The position numbers were made by a program, and so were the translations under genes. A DNA stretch of 64,000 nt from Mesorhizobium shangrilense (GTDB taxonomy: Bacteria > Pseudomonadota > Alphaproteobacteria > Rhizobiales > Rhizobiaceae): NCBI RefSeq assembly GCF_040537815.1, contig NZ_JBEWSZ010000001.1:3720001-3784000 (forward strand), given 5' to 3'. Shown one piece after another: positions 49,833-58,553 of this stretch (the first letter of the stretch is position 1; every line of letters starts with the position of its first letter). The notes beneath the pieces were generated by a model. It did no database searches. It had not been told where the DNA came from and was given only the letters and a program-made list of their open reading frames with translations.

Positions 49833-50624
49833 TTATTTTCCGGACACCAGCGCCAGCGCGCGGATCGGGCTGCCGGTTCCGTGTTCGATCTTGAGCGGTG
49901 CCGCGATCAGGATCGCGCCCTTTGGCGGCAGCTGGTCGAGGTTGCAGAGGCTGGCGAGACCGTAGCGGTTGGCCTTGTGCATCAGGCTGTGCGCCGGGAA
50001 TGGCGGCTCCATGCCTCCTGCCTTGCCGGCATCCGTGCCGATCGTCTCGCTGCCCCAGCCCTTGATGTCCTTGCTGATCAGGTACTGGATGGCTTCAGCC
50101 GTCGGGCCGGGCGTATGCGGGCCGGTCTCGTTGGCGTTGAGGAACTCGGCTTCCGAGCCGTTGCGCTTGTACCAGTCGGTGCGCATCACCACCCATTCGC
50201 CGGCATTGATCGCGCCATGCTTGGCTTCCCATGCCTTGATGTGATCGACGGTAAGCAGGAAATCGTGGTCGGCGGCTGCTTCCTTCGAGCAGTCGATGAC
50301 ATTGACCGGGCCGACGAAATTCTGCGCCGGAATGGTGTCGGTGGCGCCGTCCGGATAATCCTTGCCGGTGATCCAGTGCTTGGGCGCGTCGAAATGCGTG
50401 CCGGAATGCTCGCCGAGCTTCAGCCAGTTCCATGCCCACCACGGGCCGTTCTTGTCATAGGCGGAGATGGTGTGGATTTCGACCTTCGGCGTGTCGACAG
50501 CGAGTTCCGGCGGCAGCTTGATCAGCGGCGTATCGGGACCGAGCGATGCCGTCAGGTCGACCACCTTGATGGCGCCTGAAAGAAGCTGGCCGGCGACCTC
50601 GCCGAGGAGTTTTTGCGTGTCCAT
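49833..50624 (-). CDS. Cyclase family protein (kynurenine formamidase-like)
   Basis: A 263-residue metal-dependent hydrolase of PF04199. It has the family's HSGTHFDAPKHW motif, with two His and an Asp as likely metal ligands, preceded by IKVVDLTASLGPDTP and followed by WVVMRTDWYKRNG. The C-terminal KIEHGTGSPIRALALV completes the fold. Family members hydrolyse N-formylkynurenine, isatin or cyclic amides. AGAGGGAA precedes the start. It is divergent from the second flavoprotein. Location beside iorAB and the anthraniloyl-CoA operon makes an indole or kynurenine-type substrate plausible. Confidence 0.8.
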   Translation of the reverse strand: MDTQKLLGEVAGQLLSGAIKVVDLTASLGPDTPLIKLPPELAVDTPKVEIHTISAYDKNGPWWAWNWLKLGEHSGTHFDAPKHWITGKDYPDGATDTIPAQNFVGPVNVIDCSKEAAADHDFLLTVDHIKAWEAKHGAINAGEWVVMRTDWYKRNGSEAEFLNANETGPHTPGPTAEAIQYLISKDIKGWGSETIGTDAGKAGGMEPPFPAHSLMHKANRYGLASLCNLDQLPPKGAILIAAPLKIEHGTGSPIRALALVSGK

Positions 50625-50743
50625 GGTCTCTGTTCCCTCTTTCTTGCTGATGCTGATGGCTCGTTGCGGCCCTTAATATCCTACTAGACGAAAACATATG
50701 CATCTGCAATTATCTTTAAGCATAAAGGAAATGGGAACAAGGC
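50625..50743. promoter_or_regulatory. Divergent promoter region with CTTTAAGC palindrome
   Basis: A 119-base gap between divergent genes, AT-rich toward 50690-50730 (GAAAACATATGCATCTGCAATTATC). CTTTAAGCATAAAG (50714-50727) is a near-palindrome that shares CTTTAAGC with the sequence upstream of the operon at 58554. It is a candidate site for one of the MarR regulators. Confidence 0.4.
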
Positions 50744-52318
50744 GTGAGCGAGTTCGACGCCATCTTTGTCGGGGCCGGCCATAATACTCTGGCGTGCGCC
50801 GCGCATCTGGCGCTCAAAGGCTGGAAAACCGGGATTTTCGAGCGCAGTGCAACAATCGGCGGTGCCGTCCAGACCCGAGAATTCACCCTTCCCGGCTTCC
50901 GCCACGATTTTGGCGCGATGAATCTGAGCCTGTTTGCCGGCTCGGCCTTCCACCGGAAATATGCAAATGAATTGAAAGCGCAGGGCTTGGAGTTCGCGCC
51001 GGTGGCCGATTGTTTCGCCAGCGCCTTTCCGGACGGGCGCTGGTTCGGCGTCAGCAACGATCTGGAAAAGACCGCGAGCCGCATGGCCGCTTTCTCCGCT
51101 GCCGATGCCGCGACATGGCGTAAGCTGGTTGCCGCCTTCCAGGCGGAGGCCGAGCATCTGTTCCGGCTGCTGGGCTCGCCGATGAGCGCCCGCGCGCTTG
51201 CCGGCACGGCGTGGAACCTGTGGCGCAAGAAAGGCATGTCCGGCGCGCTCGACACCGGCCGCTTGCTGCTGTCCTCACCCCGCGCGTGGCTGGAAGAAAA
51301 CTTCGAGTCGCCGCATGTGCGGGCGACGCTTGCCACATGGGGCATGCATCTCGACTTCGCGCCCGACATCGCCGGCGGCGCCGTGTTCCCCTATCTGGAA
51401 TCGATGGCCAACCAGAGCTTTGGCATGGTGCTTGGCAAGGGCGGGGCGGACACCATCATTCGCGCCCTGTCTGGCATGGTCACGGCTGCCGGCGGCAGGA
51501 TCGTCACCGGAGCGGAAGTGGCGGAGATCACGGTTTCCGGCGGCAAGGCGACCGGCGTGCGGCTTGCCTCCGGTGAGACGCATACCGCAACCAAGGCGGT
51601 GATCGCGGGCGTCGCGCCCGGGGCGCTGCCGGGAAAGCTCCTGCCCAATGGTTCCGGCGACGCCGGCTTCGACACGGCGATGCAGAAATTCCGCCATGCG
51701 CCGGGCACGATGATGATCCATCTGGCACTGGACGATCTGCCGGACTGGAGCGCCGGGGCAGAGCTTCGGCAGTTCGCCTACGTGCATCTGGCGCCCTCAC
51801 TCGACGCCATGTCGCGCACCTATCAGCAGGCCATGGCCGGCATGCTGCCGGACGAACCGGTGCTGGTCGTCGGCCAGCCGACGGCGGTCGACCCGTCGCG
51901 CGCGCCTCAGGGCAAGCATGTGCTGTGGGTGCAGGTGCGCATGCTGCCGGCGGAGATCATCGGCGATGCCGCAGGCAAGATCGCGCAGGGCCATTGGGAT
52001 CAGGTCAAGGAGCGCTACGCCGAAAGAGTGCTCGACATCATCGAGACCTATGCACCCGGTCTTCGGCAGAAGATCCTGGGCCGATCGGTATTCTCTCCCG
52101 TCGACCTGGAGCGCGAGAACCCGAACCTCGTCGGCGGCGACCAGGTTTGCGGCAGCCATCACCTGGCGCAGAATTTCCTGTTTCGCCCGGCGCGCGGCTT
52201 TGCCGGCTGGAACACGCCGGTCGGCAATCTGCATCTCACGGGAGCCGCGACATGGCCGGGCGCCGGCACCGGTGCCGCCTCTGGCTTCATGCTCGCGCAA
52301 CAGCTTGGCGGGAAGTAG
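50744..52318 (+). CDS. Phytoene-dehydrogenase-like FAD oxidoreductase, copy 2
   Basis: A 524-residue flavoprotein with the same layout as 47959-49530: FAD motif AIFVGAGHNTLACAAHLALKG, IGGAVQTREFTLPGFRHDF, and the C-terminal NLHLTGAATWPGAGTGAASGFMLAQQL. GTG 50744 is used; AAAGGAAATGGGAACAAGGC lies in front. Divergent from the cyclase and followed after 119 bases by a peptide-type ABC importer. Confidence 0.81.
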   Translation: MSEFDAIFVGAGHNTLACAAHLALKGWKTGIFERSATIGGAVQTREFTLPGFRHDFGAMNLSLFAGSAFHRKYANELKAQGLEFAPVADCFASAFPDGRWFGVSNDLEKTASRMAAFSAADAATWRKLVAAFQAEAEHLFRLLGSPMSARALAGTAWNLWRKKGMSGALDTGRLLLSSPRAWLEENFESPHVRATLATWGMHLDFAPDIAGGAVFPYLESMANQSFGMVLGKGGADTIIRALSGMVTAAGGRIVTGAEVAEITVSGGKATGVRLASGETHTATKAVIAGVAPGALPGKLLPNGSGDAGFDTAMQKFRHAPGTMMIHLALDDLPDWSAGAELRQFAYVHLAPSLDAMSRTYQQAMAGMLPDEPVLVVGQPTAVDPSRAPQGKHVLWVQVRMLPAEIIGDAAGKIAQGHWDQVKERYAERVLDIIETYAPGLRQKILGRSVFSPVDLERENPNLVGGDQVCGSHHLAQNFLFRPARGFAGWNTPVGNLHLTGAATWPGAGTGAASGFMLAQQLGGK

Positions 52319-52437
52319 GAGCTGAAGACGCATTTGGGGTGAAGGCAGGGCAAGGTGCGGTTGCCCAAGCAGCCTGAACCCACTGATCAGACAACGACGC
52401 CGCGCGCAGAAAACAGAAACCAAAAAGGGGAACGACC

Positions 52438-53967
52438 ATGACAATCAACAGACGCGAATTGCTCGGATACAGTGCCGCGGCACTTGGTGCCACAGCCATC
52501 GGCCTGCCGCGGATCGCCAAGGCGGCGGCAGGCGAACTGACCATCGCCTACAACGTCAACCTGCCGTCCTGGGACCCGACCACCGGGCCGTCGGCTGTCA
52601 ACCCGACGATCCAGGGTCTCTACCAGTCGGTATTCGACCAGTTCATCCCGCAAAAGCCGGACCTGTCCTTCGCGCCGGGCCTGCTAACCGAATGGGGCTG
52701 GAACGAAGACCGCACCAAGATCACGATGACGGTGCGCGAAGGCGTGACCTGGCATGACGGTTCGCCGTTCACGCCCGAGGACGTGGTCTGGTCGCTGCAG
52801 CGGGCGGGCGACGAAAAGACCGGCAACCCGATCCAGTTCGTCTGGAAAAACGTCAACAACTTCAAGATCGACGGCAACAAGATCACCGGCGATGTCGTGC
52901 AGTTCGACCCGGTCTATTTCAAGTGGATGTCCTTCCTGACCGGCTATGTCATGCCGAAGGCCTATTACGAGAAGGTCGGGCCCGAAGGTTTCGAGAAAGC
53001 GCCGATCGGCACTGGGCCGTATATGGTCGAAAAGTTCGAGCGCAACGCCTTCCTGCGGCTGAAGGCCAATCCGCACTATTGGGGCGGCAAGCCGGCCTTC
53101 GAGAATGTGACGATCAAGTTCGTCACCGATGCGGCGAGCCGCGTCGCGGAGATCGAGTCCGGTTCCTCGCAGGTAACGCTCGAAATCCCCTACGAGGAAT
53201 ATGACCGGCTGATCGCCAAGGACGGGCTCGCCGGCACATGCAAGAACGTGTCGGACATCGGCATGATCTTCTTCAACAACAAGGACGCCATGCTGGACAA
53301 GAATGTCCGCCAGGCGGCCGTCATGGCGGTGGACAAGCAGCTCCTGGTCAAGAGACTGCTGCGCGGCTATGGGCAGCCCATCGATACGCTGGAAACGCCG
53401 GAATACGCGGCCTATGATCCGTCGATCAAGGTCGAGCACAATCCCGAGAAGGCCAAGGAATTGCTGGCTGCGTCCGGCTACTCGCCGGAGAAGCCGGCCA
53501 AGATCACCATCCAGACCACCAAGGGCTTCAAGCCCAAGGACTACGAGATGGTGCAGGCGATCGTCGGCATGTGGCGCAAGGTCGGCATCGAGGCGACGAT
53601 CGAGGTCTACGAGATCGCCAAGCACTATGAACTGCGCGCGGCGCACAAGCTGGCCCCGGCGGCCTTCTACAACTGGGGCAACGCCATCGGTGATCCGACC
53701 ACGTCGACCGGCTTCGCCATGTTCGGGCCGTCGCCGCATTCGTCATGGAAGACCGACGATCTCGACGCCAAGATCGGCCCGCTCTGGGGCGAGAAGGACG
53801 AGGCCAAGCGTATCGCCGGCTGGAAAGCAGTCGACAAATACATTGCCGAGCAGGCCTATGTGCTGCCGCTGATGCAGTTCGCGCAGCCGATCGTACATGC
53901 CAAGGGCGTCAAGGTTGTCCAGCATATTTCCGGCGCGCTGCTGCCGGCACTGATGACCCCGGCCTGA
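52438..53967 (+). CDS. ABC transporter substrate-binding protein (peptide family 5)
   Basis: A 509-residue DppA/OppA-like binding protein. A Tat-type signal is visible (NRRELLGYSAAALGATAIGLPRIAKA, cleavage near residue 31). The mature protein carries the family 5 features (PDLSFAPGLLTEWGWNEDRTKITMTVREGVTWHDGSPFTPEDVVWSLQR, ANPHYWGGKPAFENV). It binds an oligopeptide or another small organic compound. It precedes four genes of the same importer, separated from them by a palindromic repeat. Confidence 0.87.
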   Translation: MTINRRELLGYSAAALGATAIGLPRIAKAAAGELTIAYNVNLPSWDPTTGPSAVNPTIQGLYQSVFDQFIPQKPDLSFAPGLLTEWGWNEDRTKITMTVREGVTWHDGSPFTPEDVVWSLQRAGDEKTGNPIQFVWKNVNNFKIDGNKITGDVVQFDPVYFKWMSFLTGYVMPKAYYEKVGPEGFEKAPIGTGPYMVEKFERNAFLRLKANPHYWGGKPAFENVTIKFVTDAASRVAEIESGSSQVTLEIPYEEYDRLIAKDGLAGTCKNVSDIGMIFFNNKDAMLDKNVRQAAVMAVDKQLLVKRLLRGYGQPIDTLETPEYAAYDPSIKVEHNPEKAKELLAASGYSPEKPAKITIQTTKGFKPKDYEMVQAIVGMWRKVGIEATIEVYEIAKHYELRAAHKLAPAAFYNWGNAIGDPTTSTGFAMFGPSPHSSWKTDDLDAKIGPLWGEKDEAKRIAGWKAVDKYIAEQAYVLPLMQFAQPIVHAKGVKVVQHISGALLPALMTPA

Positions 53968-54023
53968 GACTGACGAAAGACACGCAGTCGCAAGAGACGG
54001 CGTGTCTTGTTCAACTTACGCAG

Positions 54024-54146
54024 GCCCCCTCATCCGGCCCTTCGGGCCACCTTCTCCCCAGATGGGGAGAAGAGACGGGCTCAACCGTCCGCGACCTCTT
54101 CTCCCCTCGGGGAGAAGGTGGCCGCGAAGCGGCCGGATGAGGGGGC
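54024..54146. repeat. Palindromic intergenic element, type B
   Basis: A 123-base inverted repeat between the binding-protein and permease genes. GCCCCCTCATCCGGCC (54024-54039) pairs with GGCCGGATGAGGGGGC (54131-54146). Inner GGTGG/CCACC and CTTCTCCCC hairpins lie on both sides. Different from the type A elements at 49574 and 62926. It would form a long RNA hairpin that could lower transcription of the permease genes relative to the binding protein. Confidence 0.75.
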
Positions 54147-54190
54147 TGTTCGTTCCATCAGTTATTGAAACGCATTAGGCTTACGCCGGC

Positions 54191-55198
54191 ATGCTCCTGC
54201 AGAGATTTCTGATCCGTCTTCTGACGATGCTGATCACGCTGTTCGGCGTGGCCGTCGTTGTCTTCGTCGTGATCCGCGTCGCGCCCGGTGATCCCATCGC
54301 GATGATGCTGCCGCCCGGCGCGACCGATGCCGACATTGCCCGGCTGCGCGCGCTCTACGGGCTCGACAAGACCATCGTGCAGCAATTCTTCATCTGGCTT
54401 TCCGGCGTCGTCCGGGGCGATTTCGGCACCTCGATCTCGTTGCGGCAGGATGTGCTTGGATTGGTCTTTAACCGGCTACCGGCGACGCTGGAACTTGCCA
54501 TCGTCGCCCTTGTGATGGCGGTGGCGATCGGTGGCACGACGGCGATCATCGGTGCGCGCGAGCGCGGCACGGCGATCGAGGCCGGCATCGACATCGCCAG
54601 CGGAACGGCGCTGTCCATTCCCGATTTCCTGTGGGGCCTTGTGCTGATCCTTCTGTTCGGCGTGCTGGTGCCTATCTTCGACATTTCCGGCCGGGTCTCG
54701 CCGCAACTCGACCTGCCCTTCGCCACGCAGTTCTATCTGTTCGAGAGCTTGCTTCGGCTGCGCTTCGACCTGACCTGGGACCTCCTGAAACACATGCTGA
54801 TGCCGGCGGTCGCCCTGGCCCTGCCGCTGGCCGCGATCATCTCGCAGTTGTTGAAACAGTCGCTGAAGGAAGTGCTCGACCTCGACTATGTCGTGCTGGC
54901 GCGGGTTAAAGGGTTTTCGGAAACGCAGGTCATCCTGCGTGAGGCACTGAAGAACGCCGCGCTGCCGACGCTGACCCTGGTCGGCGTGCAGTTCACCTTC
55001 CTCATCGGCGGCACGGTCATCGTCGAACGGCTGTTTTCCTATGAAGGCCTCGGCAACATGGCGATCGACGCCGTCATCAACCGCGACCTGCCGCTGATCC
55101 AGGGCATCGTGCTGGTCTTCGCGCTGCTGTTCGTGCTGATCAACCTTGCCGTCGACATGATGTACGCGCTGCTCAATCCGAGGCTGCGCCATGGATGA
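54191..55198 (+). CDS. Peptide-type ABC transporter permease (DppB-like)
   Basis: A 335-residue integral membrane protein. N-terminal helix FLIRLLTMLITLFGVAVVVFVVIRVAPGDP is the DppB signature, then about five further helices, with the EAA-type loop around ARVKGFSETQVILREALKNAALPTLT. It overlaps the next permease by eight bases. Confidence 0.87.
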   Translation: MLLQRFLIRLLTMLITLFGVAVVVFVVIRVAPGDPIAMMLPPGATDADIARLRALYGLDKTIVQQFFIWLSGVVRGDFGTSISLRQDVLGLVFNRLPATLELAIVALVMAVAIGGTTAIIGARERGTAIEAGIDIASGTALSIPDFLWGLVLILLFGVLVPIFDISGRVSPQLDLPFATQFYLFESLLRLRFDLTWDLLKHMLMPAVALALPLAAIISQLLKQSLKEVLDLDYVVLARVKGFSETQVILREALKNAALPTLTLVGVQFTFLIGGTVIVERLFSYEGLGNMAIDAVINRDLPLIQGIVLVFALLFVLINLAVDMMYALLNPRLRHG

Positions 55199-56039
55199 CG
55201 GCCGCATCTCAAGACATGGCTCCAGTACAAAGCTGTGGCTCGCCGGCGGCTGGCTGCTGCTGGCGCTGCTGGCCGCGATCTTCGCGCCGCTGGTCGCGCC
55301 GCAGGACCCGCTGGCGCAGGACCTGATGCTGGAGCGGCTGCCGCCGTTCTGGATGAACGGCGCCGAGCCAGGCTATTGGCTAGGCACAGACAGCCTCGGG
55401 CGCGACCTGCTCTCCCGCCTGATTTTTGGTGGCCGCATCGCCTTCATCGTCGCCTTCGCCGCCGCGATCGCCGCGTGCCTGGTCGGCTCGACGCTTGGGC
55501 TGATCGCCGGCTATTTCGGCGGCTGGGCCGACCGGATCATCTCGCGCATCGTCGATATCTGGATGGCATTCCCGCCGGTGCTGTTCGCGATATTGCTGGT
55601 CGCAGTGCTCGGCACGGGCTTGAGTTCCGTCATCATCGCCATTGCGGTCATCGACTGGACGCGCTTCTGCCGGGTCATCCGCGCCGAGGCGATGGGCCAG
55701 TCGCGCATGGACTATGTGGAAAATGCCCGCATCGCCGGCTATGGCCGCATCGGCATCATGCTGCGCGAGGTACTGCCCAATGTCGTCCCCTCGATCGTGG
55801 CTTTGCTGTCGCTGGAAATGGGCATCGCCGTCATCGTCGAGGCGATCCTGTCCTTCGTCAATTTGTCGATCTCGACGGATGATCCGACCTGGGGCGGCAT
55901 CATCGCCGAGGGCCGGCTATCCATCCATCAGGCCTGGTGGGTTCTGGTGTTTCCGCTGATCACGCTGATCCTGACCGTGCTGTCGTTCAGCCAGTTCGGC
56001 GAGGCGCTGCGAGCCCGTTTCGATCCGGTGCTGCGATGA
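55191..56039 (+). CDS. Peptide-type ABC transporter permease (DppC-like)
   Basis: A 282-residue permease. FAPLVAPQDPLAQDLMLERLPPF and the YWLGTDSLGRDLLSRLIFGGRIAF region are the DppC hallmark. The EAA loop is YVENARIAGYGRIGIMLREVLPN. It overlaps its neighbours by eight and four bases. It forms the channel with the DppB-like protein. Confidence 0.87.
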   Translation: MDDGRISRHGSSTKLWLAGGWLLLALLAAIFAPLVAPQDPLAQDLMLERLPPFWMNGAEPGYWLGTDSLGRDLLSRLIFGGRIAFIVAFAAAIAACLVGSTLGLIAGYFGGWADRIISRIVDIWMAFPPVLFAILLVAVLGTGLSSVIIAIAVIDWTRFCRVIRAEAMGQSRMDYVENARIAGYGRIGIMLREVLPNVVPSIVALLSLEMGIAVIVEAILSFVNLSISTDDPTWGGIIAEGRLSIHQAWWVLVFPLITLILTVLSFSQFGEALRARFDPVLR

Positions 56040-56914
56040 GCGCTTGTCTCGACATCAGGGATTTGAGCGCCGTGCTGCCGAACGGCCAGCGCGTGCTGCG
56101 CTCGGTGTCGCTGTCCGTGCAACCCGGCGAAGTCCGCGCGCTGGTCGGCGAGAGCGGCGCCGGCAAGACGATGATCGGCAAGGCGGTGCTCGGTGTCTTG
56201 CCGTCGAGCGTGCGCATCGTCGAAGGCGACATGCTGCTCGAAGGCGAAGACCTCGGCAAGCTGCAGCCGAAGGCACGTCGCACGCTGATCGGTGCGCGCA
56301 CGGCACTGATCCCGCAGGACCCGCTGACCGCGCTCAACCCGTCACGCCGTATCGGTCCGCAGATGACCGACCGGCTGGTGCGCATCCTCGGCTGGAGTGG
56401 CGAGAGAGCCGATCAGCGCATCCGCCAGCTGCTGGACGAGGTGCAGATCCGCGACCCCGACCGTGTCCTGAAAAGCTATCCGCACGAGCTTTCCGGCGGC
56501 ATGCGCCAGCGCGTGCTGATCGCTGCTGCCTTCGCCGCCGAGCCTCGATTGATCGTCGCCGACGAGCCGACGACGGCGCTCGATGTCACCGTGCAGAAGC
56601 AGATCCTGCGCCTGATCGCGCAATTGCAGCGCGAGCACGGCACGGCGATCCTGTTCGTCACCCATGATCTCGGCGTCGTCGCCAAGATCAGCCAGAAAGT
56701 GTCGGTGCTCTATGCCGGCAAGGTGGTGGAGGAAGCCGAAACGGCTGATCTCTTCGCCGCCCCGCAACACCCTTACACGCGGGCACTGATGGCGGCGACG
56801 CCACGCTATACCGATCCGTTCGCCTCGCTGAAACCGGTCGACGACGCCGTGCTGGCCGGACTGGCCTCGGAGATCACGGCTGCCGACCAAGCCTGGAGGC
56901 GGCCGCATGGCTGA
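56036..56914 (+). CDS. Peptide-type ABC transporter ATPase (DppD-like)
   Basis: A 292-residue ATPase starting at ATG 56036, overlapping the permease stop (ATGA). Walker A GESGAGKTM, signature LSGGMRQRVLIAAAF, Walker B LIVADEPTTALD, and H-loop VTHDLG are intact. The C-terminal part (HPYTRALMAATPRY) is typical of the oligopeptide group. Confidence 0.87.
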   Translation: MSACLDIRDLSAVLPNGQRVLRSVSLSVQPGEVRALVGESGAGKTMIGKAVLGVLPSSVRIVEGDMLLEGEDLGKLQPKARRTLIGARTALIPQDPLTALNPSRRIGPQMTDRLVRILGWSGERADQRIRQLLDEVQIRDPDRVLKSYPHELSGGMRQRVLIAAAFAAEPRLIVADEPTTALDVTVQKQILRLIAQLQREHGTAILFVTHDLGVVAKISQKVSVLYAGKVVEEAETADLFAAPQHPYTRALMAATPRYTDPFASLKPVDDAVLAGLASEITAADQAWRRPHG

Positions 56915-57743
56915 GCCGCTGTTTTCCGTGCGCGGCCTGAAGGTCGCCCTGCCCGACATGACGCGCAAGCCGCTGATCGGCCGCGCGCCGATGATCGAAA
57001 TCCTCAAGGGCCTGGATTTCGATCTGCCCAAGGGATCGGTCACCGGCATCGTCGGCGAATCCGGGTCCGGCAAATCGACGCTCGGCCGCGCTTTGGTGCG
57101 CCTGCTGGAACCCACCGCCGGCGGCGTCACCTTCGACGGCCTGGACATCACCCATCTGCGGGAAGCAGAGCTTCGGCCATTGCGCCGCAACCTGCAGATG
57201 ATCTTCCAGGATCCGATGTCGTCGCTCAATCCGCGCCGCACCATCGCCAGCATCATCGCCGCACCTCTCAAGCAGAACGGCCTTGGCGACAATCTCAAGG
57301 AGCGGGTCGCCGAGGCGCTGCAGCGCGTCGGCCTGCCGCAGAACTTCGCCAGCCGCTACCGCCATGAACTGTCGGGCGGCCAGCGCCAACGCGTCGGCAT
57401 TGCGCGTGCACTGGCGCTGTCGCCGAAATTCGTGCTGGCTGACGAGATCGTCTCCGGACTCGACGTGTCGACCCAGGCGCAGATCCTGACCCTGCTGGAG
57501 AAACTCGCGGCGGAGATGGGCCTGACCGTCGCCTTCATCAGCCATGACCTGTCGGTGATCCGGCGGCTGTGCCGGCAGGTGATCGTCATGCGCCAGGGCA
57601 TGATCGTCGAGGCCAGCGCCACCGACAGCTTGTTCGAGAACCCACGGCAGGACTACACGCGCGACCTCATAGCAGCCATCCCGCTGCCCGAAATCGATGC
57701 AGGCTGGCTGGACATTTCTCCCATCGCAAAGGCGTCGGCATGA
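56907..57743 (+). CDS. Peptide-type ABC transporter ATPase (DppF-like)
   Basis: A 278-residue ATPase with Walker A GESGSGKSTLGRALVRLLEPTAG, Q-loop MIFQDPMSSLNPRR, signature LSGGQRQRVGIARAL and Walker B VLADEIVSGLD (Ile where Pro is usual). The C-terminal FENPRQDYTRDLIAAIP is family-like. It overlaps the DppD-like gene by eight bases. Confidence 0.87.
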   Translation: MAEPLFSVRGLKVALPDMTRKPLIGRAPMIEILKGLDFDLPKGSVTGIVGESGSGKSTLGRALVRLLEPTAGGVTFDGLDITHLREAELRPLRRNLQMIFQDPMSSLNPRRTIASIIAAPLKQNGLGDNLKERVAEALQRVGLPQNFASRYRHELSGGQRQRVGIARALALSPKFVLADEIVSGLDVSTQAQILTLLEKLAAEMGLTVAFISHDLSVIRRLCRQVIVMRQGMIVEASATDSLFENPRQDYTRDLIAAIPLPEIDAGWLDISPIAKASA

Positions 57744-57753
57744 GGCATCCGCG

Positions 57754-57775
57754 CGCCTAAAAGCGGGCTTAGGCG
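57754..57775 (+). terminator. Stem-loop after the peptide-type importer
   Basis: CGCCTAA (57754-57760) and TTAGGCG (57769-57775) pair across an eight-base loop, just after the last ATPase gene and before the VOC protein. There is no U-run. Confidence 0.4.
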
Positions 57776-57813
57776 TACAGCATCGAAAGGCCCGCGAGTG
57801 GAGGAGACCTGAG

Positions 57814-58413
57814 ATGAAGACTGCAATCCGAAACGCAACGCTCGTTGCCGCTGTCCTGGGCAGCGCCGGCATGGCCACGGCCAGTTCGATACCCGGCATG
57901 CGTGGGCACGACCACACCGGAATCACGGTCCCCGACATGAAGCAGGCGGTCGATTTCTTCACCGAGGTGGTCGGTTGCAAGAAGGCGATGTCGTTCGGTC
58001 CGTTCGCCGACGACAAGGGTACATTCATGCAGGATGTGCTGGGCGTCGATCCCAAGGCGGTGATCGAGCAGATCACCATGGTGCGCTGCGGCACCGGGTC
58101 GAACATCGAACTGTTCAAATACACCGCGCCCGACCAGAAAGACCTGACGCCGCGCAACAGCGACATAGGCGGCTTCCACATCGCCTTCTATGTCGACGAT
58201 GTCGCCGCCGCGAAAGCCTATCTCGATGCGAAGGGGGTCAAGACCCGCATGGGGCCGATACCGCTTTCGGAAGGACCAGCCGCCGGCCAGACCATTCTTT
58301 ATTTCCAGGCGCCCTGGGGATTGCAGCTGGAAGCGATCAGCTATCCAAACGGAATGGCTTACGAGAAAGGCGCCGAGACCGTGCTCTGGAGCCCGAAGAA
58401 CCCGGAAAAGTGA
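57814..58413 (+). CDS. VOC/glyoxalase-fold protein with signal peptide
   Basis: A 199-residue protein with an N-terminal signal-like stretch (RNATLVAAVLGSAGMATASS, cleavage near residue 24) followed by a vicinal oxygen chelate domain (GHDHTGITVPDMKQAVDFFTEVVGCKKA, then FHIAFYVDDVAAAKAYLDAKGVKTRMG and ending LQLEAISYPNG). A possible metal-site Glu lies in that end. GGAGGAG precedes the ATG. VOC enzymes are normally cytoplasmic, so export to the periplasm would be unusual. It is last in the importer region and may handle a ring-cleavage or isomerisation step. Confidence 0.72.
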   Translation: MKTAIRNATLVAAVLGSAGMATASSIPGMRGHDHTGITVPDMKQAVDFFTEVVGCKKAMSFGPFADDKGTFMQDVLGVDPKAVIEQITMVRCGTGSNIELFKYTAPDQKDLTPRNSDIGGFHIAFYVDDVAAAKAYLDAKGVKTRMGPIPLSEGPAAGQTILYFQAPWGLQLEAISYPNGMAYEKGAETVLWSPKNPEK

Positions 58414-58420
58414 TGCGCAT

Positions 58421-58449
58421 GCGTGCTTGCGGGTCAGCCGCAAGCACGC
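58421..58449 (+). terminator. 12-bp stem-loop terminator after the VOC gene
   Basis: GCGTGCTTGCGG (58421-58432) and CCGCAAGCACGC (58438-58449) form a perfect 12-bp stem with a five-base loop, seven bases after the stop. It separates the VOC gene from the CoA-catabolic operon. There is no U-run. Confidence 0.55.
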
Positions 58450-58485
58450 CACACCTCCATCAAGCGAATCGTTTCCAATATGAAA

Positions 58486-58499
58486 CTTTAAGCTTGAAA
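58486..58499. promoter_or_regulatory. CTTTAAGC palindrome upstream of the CoA operon, operator candidate
   Basis: CTTTAAGCTTGAAA, in an AT-rich patch about 55 bases before ATG 58554. AAGCTT is its core. It shares CTTTAAGC with the site at 50714-50727. The operon encodes a MarR regulator, so autoregulation is plausible. Confidence 0.35.
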
Positions 58500-58553
58500 T
58501 AAATTATCCTCGGCGCGATACTGCCCGCAGCGAGCGAAGAGGAGATCGCACAC

